Shown: one piece after another, positions 1-12,244 of the stretch
Layout: each line of letters starts with the position of its first letter
How positions within the stretch are numbered: position 1 is the stretch's first letter
Source: Phenylobacterium sp.
GTDB taxonomy: Bacteria > Pseudomonadota > Alphaproteobacteria > Caulobacterales > Caulobacteraceae
Direction: 5' to 3'
Length of the DNA stretch: 64,000 nucleotides
Assembly: GCF_016124325.1 (NCBI RefSeq)
Contig: NZ_WGNY01000017.1
Location: 1-64,000, forward strand
The notes under the pieces: model-generated
Told to the model about the DNA's origin: nothing
What the model saw: only the letters and a program-made list of their open reading frames with translations
The model's database searches: none
Program-made: the position numbers and the translations under genes

Positions 1-1
1 C

Positions 2-1819
<1,818 letters not shown>

Positions 1820-1849
1820 TCCGGGCGACTTCTAGTTCGAGCCAATGCG

Positions 1850-1877
1850 CCGGCCGGCCCCGAGAGGGGCCGGCCGG
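1850..1877. terminator. Perfect GC hairpin between convergent lon and DUF3604 gene
   Basis: A perfect 12-bp inverted repeat (CCGGCCGGCCCC, loop GAGA, then its complement) lies between the stop of lon and the stop of the leftward DUF3604 gene. Its position between convergent genes suggests a shared bidirectional terminator. There is no real T-run on either side, so intrinsic termination is inferred from the hairpin alone. Confidence 0.65.
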
Positions 1878-1884
1878 TTGCGTA

Positions 1885-3837
1885 TCAGGCCTTGGGTTCG
1901 AACCAGATGGGCGAGGACCAGGCCCGCTCCATGATGGTCTTCGGCATGGTCGGGTTCGGCGGCGTGCCGTTGCGCAGGGCGTCGAGCGTCGACCAGCGGC
2001 ACGACGGGTTCTCCAGCACGCGCACGTAGTAGAAGGCCCGCTGCTTGGGATTGAACTGCGGATCGGTCCAGACGGTGCGCAGCTCCACATCGCCCTTGAA
2101 GCGGTCGGGTTCGCAGGTCTGGAGGTTCACCGACGCGCCGTTGTCGGGGCAGCGGGCGGTCTTGGGATCGACCTTCAGCCCGTCGGAGCAGGCCACGTCG
2201 AACACCTTCTCCTTGGCCACGCCGTTCTCGATCCAGCCCTTCACGATCTGGGCCCGCTGCAGGTAGCCGGCCTTGGGGTCGCGCACGGCCCAGACGAAGA
2301 ACTTGGGCGCGCGGCCGTCGGCCGCCAGATCACCGCCCATCGGCACGCCGTGAGCATAGGCCTGGCGCACGGTGTCGGGCCGGGTCAGCAGGTCGGACGG
2401 GAAGTCGTAGCCGCCGAAGAAGCGCACGCGGATGCGCGGGCCGGAGGTGGCGAAGGTCTCGCGCCGGCGCAGCGCCGCGAAGATCGACTCGCGGTCGTTC
2501 TCCTCGGCCCAGACGCCTGCCAGGCCCGAGGCGCCCCATTCCTGGAAGCGGCCGCCGGCGTGCGTATCGGCGCCGTCCCAGGTCTTGGCGCCGCCGGCCG
2601 GGATCGACCCGCGCTGCTCGGGCAGGCCGTCACGCCGCCCGACCTTGCCGAAGTAGTTGGGCTCCTCGACGCTGCCGGGGGCGGCGTTGTGGGTGTCGGA
2701 CGAGCCGATGAAGCCCAGCTTGAACGGGTTCACGCCCAGCTTGTCGCGATAGAGGATGCCGTCCTCGAGCGCCTGGCGCACATAGCCGCCGCGGAACTTG
2801 GTGATCGGCTTCGCGCGGCCGATGTAGCTCTCCATGATCTCGAAGTTCGCCCACTCGTCGTTGGGCGAGAGGGACGGATGCGTCTCGGACGTGCCCTTGA
2901 TCTGGGTGAGTTCGACGAGGGGCTCGTTGCGGGCGCGCAGTTCGGCGTAGGCCCGGTCGATGGGCTGGCCGTTCATCCGGGTGGTGTCGAACATCAGCCC
3001 GTCCGACCCGTTGGAATTGTGCGGGATGGCCAGGGTCTCGATGCCCTTGCCGCGCCAGGCGTCCATCGCATGCCACAGGTTCTCGGGATCGTTCGAGATC
3101 GTGGCGTTGTAGGGAAGCTCGGCGACGTTCGAGCCGCGGAAGATCACGTTGCGGTGCAGGTTCCGGCCGTCGGGGGCCGAGGTGTACTCATAGCCGACGA
3201 AGGTGGTGAACTTGCCCGGCTGGTAGTTGTTCGCCGCCGCCTGCTGGACCTCGGTCCAGGCGCGGGCGCGGACGGCCGGGTCGCTGAACTCCGGCGGCGT
3301 GGTGCCGTGTTCGAACGCGTCGACGATGGTCGCGAACGCCTTCTGGATGACCGCGGGATCGGGGCTGAACAGCCCCTTGGCGAAGTCCAGCTTCGACAGC
3401 GGGCTGTTGGGGTCGGCCGCTTCGCGGATCGCGCCCATGTATTCGGAGTGGTCGGTGACGGCGACGAAGTCGAGCGGGCCGCCGGCCAGCCGGATCTGGT
3501 AGCCGCTGGCATGGCCGATCGGCTCGCCCTTGGCGAAGCGGTAGGCGTCGTCCGGCGTGCGGCGGACGTTGAAGATGTAGGCGTCGAACGAGAGCTGGGT
3601 GTGGACGTGCAGGTCGCCGAAGTAGGCGTTGCGGTCCGGATTGTAGCCCGGCAGGTGCTGGGATGACGCCGGGGCGCTTGCCGCGGCGGGCGTGGCCGCG
3701 GAGGCGGCGGCCTTGGCGGCCGGCGCGGGTTTCGGCTTGGGCGTGAGTTGCGCGCCGATCGCGGTCCCGGCGACGATGGCGCCGACGGCGGCGGCGGGAA
3801 CGGCGTAGCGCAGAGTCTGCTTCAGCGTCCGGCTCAT
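1885..3837 (-). CDS. DUF3604 protein, copy 1 (exported, PHP-like metal motif)
   Basis: A 650-residue exported or membrane-anchored protein of the DUF3604 family (no defined reaction that I know of). The start at 3837 is preceded by a GGGAG ribosome site. A hydrophobic Ala-rich N-terminal segment (about 10-30) is followed by an Ala/Pro linker, then GDLHVHT at 74-80, a PHP-like metal-binding signature. A second His/Asp cluster (VTDHSEYMG) and GSSDTHN further support a metal-dependent hydrolase fold. It is a close paralogue of the gene 34 bases upstream: long stretches of protein and DNA are nearly identical, differing mostly at the N terminus and near the middle of the protein. Cotranscription with that gene and the TonB receptor is likely. 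Substrate unknown; phosphoesterase or other hydrolase activity is only inferred from the motif. Confidence 0.85.
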   Translation of the reverse strand: MSRTLKQTLRYAVPAAAVGAIVAGTAIGAQLTPKPKPAPAAKAAASAATPAAASAPASSQHLPGYNPDRNAYFGDLHVHTQLSFDAYIFNVRRTPDDAYRFAKGEPIGHASGYQIRLAGGPLDFVAVTDHSEYMGAIREAADPNSPLSKLDFAKGLFSPDPAVIQKAFATIVDAFEHGTTPPEFSDPAVRARAWTEVQQAAANNYQPGKFTTFVGYEYTSAPDGRNLHRNVIFRGSNVAELPYNATISNDPENLWHAMDAWRGKGIETLAIPHNSNGSDGLMFDTTRMNGQPIDRAYAELRARNEPLVELTQIKGTSETHPSLSPNDEWANFEIMESYIGRAKPITKFRGGYVRQALEDGILYRDKLGVNPFKLGFIGSSDTHNAAPGSVEEPNYFGKVGRRDGLPEQRGSIPAGGAKTWDGADTHAGGRFQEWGASGLAGVWAEENDRESIFAALRRRETFATSGPRIRVRFFGGYDFPSDLLTRPDTVRQAYAHGVPMGGDLAADGRAPKFFVWAVRDPKAGYLQRAQIVKGWIENGVAKEKVFDVACSDGLKVDPKTARCPDNGASVNLQTCEPDRFKGDVELRTVWTDPQFNPKQRAFYYVRVLENPSCRWSTLDALRNGTPPNPTMPKTIMERAWSSPIWFEPKA

Positions 3838-3871
3838 GGCGTGTTCTCCCTTATGTGTTTTCGCGGCCGTC

Positions 3872-5839
3872 TCAGGCGGTGGGTTCGAACCAGATGGGCG
3901 AGGACCAGGCCCGCTCCATGATGGTGGGGGCGAGCGTCGGGTTGGGCGGCGTGCCGTTGCGCAGGGCGTCCCAGGTCGACCAGCGACAGGACGGGTTCTC
4001 CAGCACGCGGACATAGTAGAAGGCGCGCTGCTTGGGGTCGAAGCCCGGATCGGTCCACACCGTCCGCAGCTCCACGTCGCCCTTGAAGCGGTCGGGTTCG
4101 CAGGTCTTCAGGTTCACCGACGCGCCGTTGTCGGGGCAGCGGGCGGTCTTCGGATCGACCTTCATTCCGTCCGAGCAGGCGACGTCGAACACCTTTTCCT
4201 TGGCCACGCCGTTCTCGATCCAGCCCTTCACGATCTGGGCCCGTTGCAGGTAGCCGGCCTTCGGGTCGCGGACGGCCCAGACCAGGAACTTGGGCGCACG
4301 CCCCTTGGCGGCGGCGAGGTCGCCGCCCATCGGCACCCCGTGAGCATAGGCCTGGCGCACGGTGTCGGACCGGGTCAGCAGGTCCGCCGGGAAGTCGTAG
4401 CCGCCGAAGAAGCGCACGCGGATGCGCGGGCCGGAGGTGGCGAAGGTCTCGCGTCGGCGCAGCGCCGCGAAGATCGACTCGCGGTCGTTCTCCTCGGCCC
4501 ACACGCCCGCCAGGCCCGAGGCGCCCCAGGTGGCGAGGGGCGCGGTCGAGCCGGCCTTGCCGACCTCCAGCGAGGCCGCGTCCCACGTCTTGGTGCCGCC
4601 GGCCGGGATCGACCCGCGCAGTTCGGGCGTGCCGTCGGCGCGGCCCACCTTGCTGAAGTAGTTGGGCTCCTCGACGCTGCCGGGGGCGGCGTTGTGGGTG
4701 TCGGACGAGCCGATGAAGCCCAGCTTGAACGGGTTCGCGCCCACCTTCTCGCGATAGAGGAGGCCGTCCTCCAGCGCGCGGCGGACGTAGCTGCCCTGGA
4801 ACTTCGTCACGGCCTTGGCGTGGCCGATGTAGGTTTCCATGATCTCGAAATTCGCCCACTCGTCGTTGGGCGAGAGCGACGGGTGCGTCTCGGACGTGCC
4901 CTTGATCTGGGTGAGTTCGACGAGGGGCTCGTTGCGGGCGCGCAGTTCGGCGTAGGCCCGGTCGATGGGCTCGCCGTTCATCCGGGTGGTGTCGAACATC
5001 AGGCCGTCCGACCCGTTCGAGTTGTGCGGGATCGCCAGCGCCTCGATGCCCCTGCCGCGCCAGGCGTCCATCGCACGCCAGAGGTTCTCGGGATCGGCCG
5101 ACGCCGTCGCCGAATAGGGCGCGCCGGGCACGTTGGCGCCGCGGAAGATGACGTTGCGGTGCAGGTTGCGGCCGTCCGGGGCCGAGGTGAACTCATAGCC
5201 CACCAGGGTGGTGAACTTGCCCGGCTGATAGTTGCGCGCCGCCGCCTGCTGCACTTCGGACCAGGCGCGGGAGATGATGGCCGGATTCTGGAATTCCTTC
5301 GGCAGGGTGCCGTCCTGGCGGCCTCGCACGAAGGCGCGGAACGCCTCCATGATCTTGGCCGGGTCCGGGCTGAACAACCCCTGGCTGAACGGCAGCTTCG
5401 ACAGCGGCGTGTTCGGGTCTCCGGCCTCGCGGATCGCGCCCATGTATTCGGAATGGTCGGTGACCGCCACGAAATCGAGCGGGCCGCCGGCCAGGCGGAT
5501 CTGATAGCCGGCGGCATGGCCGATCGGCTCTCCCTTGGCGAACCGGTAGGCGTCGTCCGGCGTGCGGCGGACGTTGAAGATGTAGGCGTCGTTCGACAGG
5601 TAGGTGTGGACGTGCAGGTCGCCGAAGTAGGCGTTGCGGTCGGGATTGTAGCCCGGCAGATGCTGAGGCGTCGCGGCGGCGCTCGCCGCGGCGGGCTTGG
5701 CGGCCGTGCCGGCGGCCTTGGCGGCTGGCGCGGGTTCGCTGCCGGCCACTCGCGTCGCGCCATAGGCGACGCCCGCGCCGATCAAAAGGGCGAGGGCCGT
5801 GCTTGCGGCCATGGCGCCCCGGGGCCGTGATCCCGTCAT
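3872..5839 (-). CDS. DUF3604 protein, copy 2 (exported, PHP-like metal motif)
   Basis: A 655-residue DUF3604 protein, tandem paralogue of the gene downstream. The start at 5839 follows a GGGGAGAG ribosome site. An N-terminal hydrophobic stretch (about 10-28) serves as signal or anchor, followed by an Ala/Pro linker and GDLHVHT at 73-79. The shared VTDHSEYMGA, HNSNGSDGLMFDTTRMNG and GSSDTHNAAPGS segments match copy 1 almost residue for residue, whereas the region around 425-450 (a few residues longer here) has diverged. It lies 100 bases downstream of the TonB-receptor stop on the same strand, so both DUF3604 genes probably belong to the receptor transcript. The reaction is unknown; a periplasmic hydrolase acting on what the receptor imports is an inference. 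Confidence 0.85.
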   Translation of the reverse strand: MTGSRPRGAMAASTALALLIGAGVAYGATRVAGSEPAPAAKAAGTAAKPAAASAAATPQHLPGYNPDRNAYFGDLHVHTYLSNDAYIFNVRRTPDDAYRFAKGEPIGHAAGYQIRLAGGPLDFVAVTDHSEYMGAIREAGDPNTPLSKLPFSQGLFSPDPAKIMEAFRAFVRGRQDGTLPKEFQNPAIISRAWSEVQQAAARNYQPGKFTTLVGYEFTSAPDGRNLHRNVIFRGANVPGAPYSATASADPENLWRAMDAWRGRGIEALAIPHNSNGSDGLMFDTTRMNGEPIDRAYAELRARNEPLVELTQIKGTSETHPSLSPNDEWANFEIMETYIGHAKAVTKFQGSYVRRALEDGLLYREKVGANPFKLGFIGSSDTHNAAPGSVEEPNYFSKVGRADGTPELRGSIPAGGTKTWDAASLEVGKAGSTAPLATWGASGLAGVWAEENDRESIFAALRRRETFATSGPRIRVRFFGGYDFPADLLTRSDTVRQAYAHGVPMGGDLAAAKGRAPKFLVWAVRDPKAGYLQRAQIVKGWIENGVAKEKVFDVACSDGMKVDPKTARCPDNGASVNLKTCEPDRFKGDVELRTVWTDPGFDPKQRAFYYVRVLENPSCRWSTWDALRNGTPPNPTLAPTIMERAWSSPIWFEPTA

Positions 5840-5939
5840 CTGTCTCTCCCCCTGCCTTTCTACGCCTGCGCGGCCGCCTTTGCCCATCGCGGCCGCGAGG
5901 ATGGTCCGGGGCCGGGCGAAGCCGGCCCCGTGCAAGTCG

Positions 5940-8285
<2,346 letters not shown>

Positions 8286-8370
8286 TATCCCCCCAATATC
8301 TTGGTTCTTATTGGTAGGCGCCCGCTATAGCGCTGGTCGCTCATGTTCTGAATTGAAAGAGATTTGCCGC

Positions 8371-8393
8371 ACCCATAACCCCAGGTTATGGGT
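8371..8393. promoter_or_regulatory. LysR-type palindromic operator
   Basis: A perfect 10-bp inverted repeat (ACCCATAACC, spacer CCA, GGTTATGGGT) contains the ATAAC-N5-GTTAT form of the LysR T-N11-A box. It lies 5 bases before the LysR start codon, in the 113-base gap between the divergent receptor and regulator genes. Autoregulation plus control of the receptor promoter is the family norm; the position over the regulator's own start region would favour autorepression. Inferred, no binding data. Confidence 0.7.
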
Positions 8394-8398
8394 CGGAC

Positions 8399-9310
8399 AT
8401 GGACATCCGACAGATCCGCCAGATCCTCGCGATCCAGCGCCACGGCAGTTTCGCCCGCGCGGCCGACGAGCTCGGCATCTCCCAGCCGGCCATGTCCAAG
8501 AGCATCGCCCGGCTTGAGGACGAACTGGGCCTGCGGCTCTTCGATCGCTCCGGGGCAGGCGCGCGGGCCACCCCGACCGGAGAGCTGGTGGTGGAACGCG
8601 CCGAGCGGATCATCTCGGAGGCCGAGCAGCTCCAGCAGCTGGTCGAGCTCACGTCGACGGGCCGCATCGGGCGAATCAGGGTGGGGCTCGGGCCGGTGCT
8701 GCACGCCGAGTTCCTGCCGCGCTACGCCGAAGCCCTCGCGCGGCGGTGGCCGGAGCTGAAGATCTCGATCGACGTGGACCGGCGCGACCGCCTCATCGAG
8801 GACATCAAGACCAGCCGCTACGACATTGTGATCCACGCGCGCGCGGAGGAGCTGCTCGGTCCCGACTTCGTGGTCACCGAGGTGCTGCGCGAGCCGGCGC
8901 TGGTGGTCGCCAGCCCGGACCATCCGCTGGCGGCCCTGGAGGAGGTGCCGCTCGACCTGTTCCTGACCTATCCGACCGGCGGCGCCTCGCCGGACTCCAT
9001 GCTCACGGCCCAGGGCTCGGTCCTGACCCCCGCCGTGGAGACGCATCAGGAGAACCGGATCGAGTGCAACGACGAGCGGACATTGAAGCTGCTGGCCAAG
9101 CGGGGGCTCATCACCCTGTTCACGGCCCGCCATACGGTCTGGCGCGAACTGGAGGAGGGCCAGCTCGTGCCCGTGAAGCTGGGATGGCGGATGACCCTGC
9201 AGCAGCTCGCCGTGACGCGCCGCGCGGTGAGCTATTCGCCGATCGTGCGCGAGGCGGTCGCGATCGCGTGTCGCATCGGTGTCGACCTGGGCGGCCTGGG
9301 CAGGCGGTGA
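8399..9310 (+). CDS. LysR-family transcriptional regulator
   Basis: A 303-residue cytosolic DNA-binding regulator. The N-terminal winged helix-turn-helix covers about residues 1-60 (HGSFARAADELGISQPAMSK is the recognition region). A linker helix and a type-2 periplasmic-binding-like effector domain follow (about 90-295, starting GRIGRIRVGLGP). The length is typical for the family. The ATG at 8399 sits just after the palindromic operator. It is divergent from the TonB receptor and DUF3604 genes, so these are its most probable targets, and the inducer is probably the receptor's substrate or a breakdown product. Confidence 0.93.
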   Translation: MDIRQIRQILAIQRHGSFARAADELGISQPAMSKSIARLEDELGLRLFDRSGAGARATPTGELVVERAERIISEAEQLQQLVELTSTGRIGRIRVGLGPVLHAEFLPRYAEALARRWPELKISIDVDRRDRLIEDIKTSRYDIVIHARAEELLGPDFVVTEVLREPALVVASPDHPLAALEEVPLDLFLTYPTGGASPDSMLTAQGSVLTPAVETHQENRIECNDERTLKLLAKRGLITLFTARHTVWRELEEGQLVPVKLGWRMTLQQLAVTRRAVSYSPIVREAVAIACRIGVDLGGLGRR

Positions 9311-9521
9311 GGCGGGGTAGGGCGCCCGCGCTTTCGCGCGCCGGCCGCTTCGGCGCCGACCGGATGGTCAAATTCCGGAAAATTCTCGCAATACAGACGC
9401 AAAGCCGCATCGCAGCCGTTTGACGGCCCCGCCGCGTCAGGCCTTAATCCGCGCAAGGCGCAGGCGGGCGCAGCCCAAGACCCGCCGCGCCAAAAGAGAA
9501 TTGGGCTGGGAGAAAACGTAA

Positions 9522-9797
9522 ATGACGAAAGCCGAACTCGTCTCGGCTATCGCCGACAAGGCGGGCCTCAATAAGGCGAAAGCCAAGGAGGCGCTGGACG
9601 CCTTCATCTCTTCGGTGTCGACATCGCTGAAGGCCGGAGACGAGGTCCGCCTCGTGGGCTTTGGCAGCTTCGTGCCGGTCAAACGCGCTGCGGGCATGGC
9701 CCGCAATCCGCGGACCGGCGAGAAGGTCAAGCGACCCGCCACGCAGACCTGCCGGTTCCGCGTGGGCGATGCGCTGAAGAGCGAGCTCAACAGCTAG
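9522..9797 (+). CDS. HU-family nucleoid DNA-binding protein
   Basis: A 91-residue histone-like protein that bends DNA as a dimer. The N-terminal helices MTKAELVSAIADKAGL are followed by the HU/IHF signature GFGSFVPVKRAAG and the DNA-wrapping arm with RNPRTGEKV. The family length is about 90. It has GGGAG upstream of the ATG and a strong Rho-independent terminator 27 bases after the stop, so it is a stand-alone transcript. HU rather than IHF is favoured by the MTKAEL start and arm sequence. Confidence 0.95.
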   Translation: MTKAELVSAIADKAGLNKAKAKEALDAFISSVSTSLKAGDEVRLVGFGSFVPVKRAAGMARNPRTGEKVKRPATQTCRFRVGDALKSELNS

Positions 9798-9823
9798 ATC
9801 GACCAGGGCGTCCAGGCGCCGGG

Positions 9824-9849
9824 GGGCGGCCTTTGGCGGCCGCCCTTTT
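9824..9849 (+). terminator. Rho-independent terminator of the HU gene
   Basis: An 8-bp stem GGGCGGCC/GGCCGCCC with a 6-base loop is followed by TTTT, 27 bases after the HU stop codon. This is the clearest intrinsic terminator in the window. Confidence 0.88.
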
Positions 9850-9867
9850 CATTTGCGCCAACGTCCG

Positions 9868-10000
9868 CTAGGGAGGCGGTCTCCTCGGGGAGTAGCCGTC
9901 CGCACTTTCGCGGAGCCTGCGTCAACAGACTTGCCCTCGGGCATGGCGCCGGCGGCGGACCTCTGGTCCGGATTGGCGAGACCGACGATGCGGCCTCCGA
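9868..10000 (+). ncRNA. yybP-ykoY family manganese riboswitch
   Basis: The leader of the TMEM165/GDT1 gene carries the three conserved blocks of the yybP-ykoY aptamer in the right order: GGGGAGTAG at 9887-9895, GCGTCAACAGACTTG at 9920-9934 and GGCGAGACCGACG at 9975-9987. Outer pairing is possible between GGAGGC (9872-9877) and GCCTCC (9993-9998), or between GGTCTC (9879-9884) and GAGACC (9978-9983). Known members bind Mn2+ and switch on manganese exporters (mntP) or TMEM165-type proteins, which fits the gene immediately downstream. The expression platform is not resolved: no terminator is obvious between aptamer and start, so control of translation at the TTG start is a possibility. Confidence 0.88.
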
Positions 10001-10066
10001 TGCCTGCGGGCGCGGCGGGGGCCTCGTCGTTGCGTCTCAACCGCCGCGTCCCGCCGGAGTCCACAG

Positions 10067-10648
10067 TTGGAAGCCTTCCTTATCTCGGCCGCGCTCGTGG
10101 CCGTCGCCGAGATCGGCGACAAGACCCAGCTCCTCGCGATCATTCTGGCGGCCCGGTTCCGCCGGCCGGTCCCGATCCTGCTGGGGATACTCTGCGCGAC
10201 CATGCTCAACCACGCCCTGGCCGCCGCGCTCGGGGTGGTGGTGGCGCGCTTCCTCAGCGGTTCGGCCTTCCAGATCCTCGTCGGCGTGGGGTTCATCGCC
10301 ATGGCGCTCTGGGCCCTCGTGCCGGACAAGGACGACGAGGACGCGGGCGCGCGGACGGCGGGCGGTGTCTTCCTCACCACCCTGGTGGCGTTCTTCCTGG
10401 TGGAGATCGGCGACAAGACCCAGATCGCCACCACGCTGCTCGGCGCGCGCTTCCAGAACGTGGCCCTGGTGGCGGCCGGCACCACGCTCGGGATGATGGC
10501 GGCCAATGCGCCCGCCGTGCTGCTCGGCGAGGCCGCCACGCGGGTCGTTCCCCTGCGGATCGTGCGCGCGGTGGCGGCGGCCCTCTTCGCCGCGCTGGGG
10601 GCATGGATTCTGGTCTCCGCCTTCCTTCGGACGGGTTTTTCCTTCTAA
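10067..10648 (+). CDS. TMEM165/GDT1 (UPF0016) family cation transporter
   Basis: A 193-residue inner-membrane protein with about six transmembrane helices in two repeated halves. Each half has the family's E-x-G-D-K-T signature: EIGDKT at 15-20 and again at 113-118. Bacterial relatives export Mn2+ (MneA/MneP type). It begins with TTG at 10067, preceded by CCGGAG, and the first residues run straight into the first helix. Its leader holds a yybP-ykoY-type riboswitch, which supports manganese export rather than calcium transport. The acidic loop DKDDEDAG separates the two halves. The next gene starts 26 bases later and may be cotranscribed. Confidence 0.9.
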   Translation: MEAFLISAALVAVAEIGDKTQLLAIILAARFRRPVPILLGILCATMLNHALAAALGVVVARFLSGSAFQILVGVGFIAMALWALVPDKDDEDAGARTAGGVFLTTLVAFFLVEIGDKTQIATTLLGARFQNVALVAAGTTLGMMAANAPAVLLGEAATRVVPLRIVRAVAAALFAALGAWILVSAFLRTGFSF

Positions 10649-10673
10649 GGTCCGCCGGGGTTTGGAGAATCTT

Positions 10674-12062
10674 ATGACGACCAAAATCGCCGACAAAGGC
10701 GACACGGCCTTCTTTGGTCATCCGAAGGCGCTGGGGTACCTCGCCTTCACCGAGGCGTGGGAGCGCTTCTCCTACTACGGCATGAACACCCTGCTGGTGC
10801 TCTACATGACCCGCCAGCTCCTGCTGCCGGGGCACGTGGACAACGTGGTCGGCTTCCCGTTCGTCCGCGACCTGTTCGATCCGGGGCACACCCTCAGTCC
10901 CCAGGCGCTGGCCGCGCTCATCGGGGGGACCTACGGCGCGCTGGTCTATCTCACGCCGCTGCTGGGCGGCCTGCTGGCCGACTGGGTGCTCGGTCGCACG
11001 CCGACCATCATCATGGGCGCGCTGCTCATGGCGGCGGGCCACTTCCTGATGGCGTTCGAGCAGCCGTTCTTCCTGGCGCTCATCTGCCTGATGCTGGGCT
11101 CGGGGTGCTTCAAGGGCAATATCGCGAGCCAGGTCGGGTCGCTCTACAAGGAAGGCGACAACCGGCGCGCCGACGCCTTCCAGGTCTTCTACCTCGGCAT
11201 CAACGCGGGCGTCATCGCCGCGCCGCTGGTCACCGGAACCCTGGCGGAGAACGTCGCCTGGCACTGGGGTTTCGGCGCCGCCGGCGTCGGCATGCTGATC
11301 TCGATCGTCATCTACATGGCGGGCCGCAAGGGCTTCCCGTCCGACCCGCCGCTGCGCAAGCGCGCCGAGATGCATGTCGAGCGGCCGGCGATGACCCGAT
11401 CGGATTGGATCCGCGTGGCCATGCTGTTCGCGCTGGTGCCGGTGATGGCCGCCTCGATCGTGGGCAACCAGCAGATCTTCATCGTCTACCAGGTCTGGGC
11501 CCAGCAGAGCGTCGACCTGCACCTGTTCGGCAAGCCGATGCTCACCGAGTGGCTGATCTCGGTCGACTCCATCGTCTCGGTGTCGTGCCTGGCCGGCATG
11601 GTCATCTTCTGGCGTCTGTGGGCCAAGCGGTTCAAGGAGCCTGACGAGTTCGGCAAGATCATCATCGGCTGCGCGTTCGGCGCGGCCGGCGTGGCCTGCC
11701 TGGGCCTCGGGACCATCCTCACGCCCGCTGGCGCCAAGGTGCCGTTCTTCTGGCTGCTGCTGTTCCACCTGCTGAACGACATCGGCTTCGCCAACGTGCT
11801 GCCGGTGGGCCTGGCGCTCTTCGCCCGCGCCGCGCCGCAGGCGATCTCGGGCGCGGTGATCGGCATCTACTATCTGCACCTGTTCATCGGGAACGCCTTC
11901 ACCGGCTGGCTGGGCTCGCTGCTGGAGAAGATGCCCGCCGCCGACTTCTGGCTCATGCACGCCGCGCTCGTCGGCGGAGCAGGCGTCGTGTTCCTGGTGA
12001 TCGCGCCGTTCTTCCGGCGCGTGCTGGCGCCGGAGCCGCAGGCGGCGCTTGCGGCGGCCTAG
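10674..12062 (+). CDS. POT/PTR2-family peptide:proton symporter
   Basis: A 462-residue inner-membrane major-facilitator transporter for di- and tripeptides. The N terminus contains the proton-coupling ExxERFxYY signature (EAWERFSYYG at about 20-29) and FYLGINAGVIAAPLVTG matches the family's signature loop. About 12-14 hydrophobic segments are visible. The ATG at 10674 is preceded by TTTGGAGAATCTT, a good ribosome site; the frame stays open upstream but that part overlaps the preceding gene. It is probably cotranscribed with the GDT1 gene. Substrate range is inferred from the family. Confidence 0.93.
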   Translation: MTTKIADKGDTAFFGHPKALGYLAFTEAWERFSYYGMNTLLVLYMTRQLLLPGHVDNVVGFPFVRDLFDPGHTLSPQALAALIGGTYGALVYLTPLLGGLLADWVLGRTPTIIMGALLMAAGHFLMAFEQPFFLALICLMLGSGCFKGNIASQVGSLYKEGDNRRADAFQVFYLGINAGVIAAPLVTGTLAENVAWHWGFGAAGVGMLISIVIYMAGRKGFPSDPPLRKRAEMHVERPAMTRSDWIRVAMLFALVPVMAASIVGNQQIFIVYQVWAQQSVDLHLFGKPMLTEWLISVDSIVSVSCLAGMVIFWRLWAKRFKEPDEFGKIIIGCAFGAAGVACLGLGTILTPAGAKVPFFWLLLFHLLNDIGFANVLPVGLALFARAAPQAISGAVIGIYYLHLFIGNAFTGWLGSLLEKMPAADFWLMHAALVGGAGVVFLVIAPFFRRVLAPEPQAALAAA

Positions 12063-12086
12063 GGCTGGTTTAGAAGCGGCGCGGAA

Positions 12087-12163
12087 GGGCGGCTAGCTCA
12101 GCTGGTTAGAGCACCTCGTTTACACCGAGGGGGTCGGGGGTTCGAATCCCTCGCCGCCCACCA
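12087..12163 (+). tRNA. tRNA-Val (anticodon TAC), CCA encoded
   Basis: The full cloverleaf is visible: acceptor stem GGGCGGC/GCCGCCC, D arm with AGCTGGTTA, anticodon stem CCTCG/CGAGG around loop TTTACAC (anticodon TAC), T arm GGGGG-TTCGAAT-CCCTC, discriminator A and an encoded CCA. It lies 24 bases after the peptide-transporter stop. Confidence 0.97.
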
Positions 12164-12244
12164 GCCTTCGCGCCCGATGGGCGCTTCGGCTCGGCAAGCC
12201 GACTTCCGCGCGGAAGCGGATCTGGTCGTGATTGGGGAGCCGCC

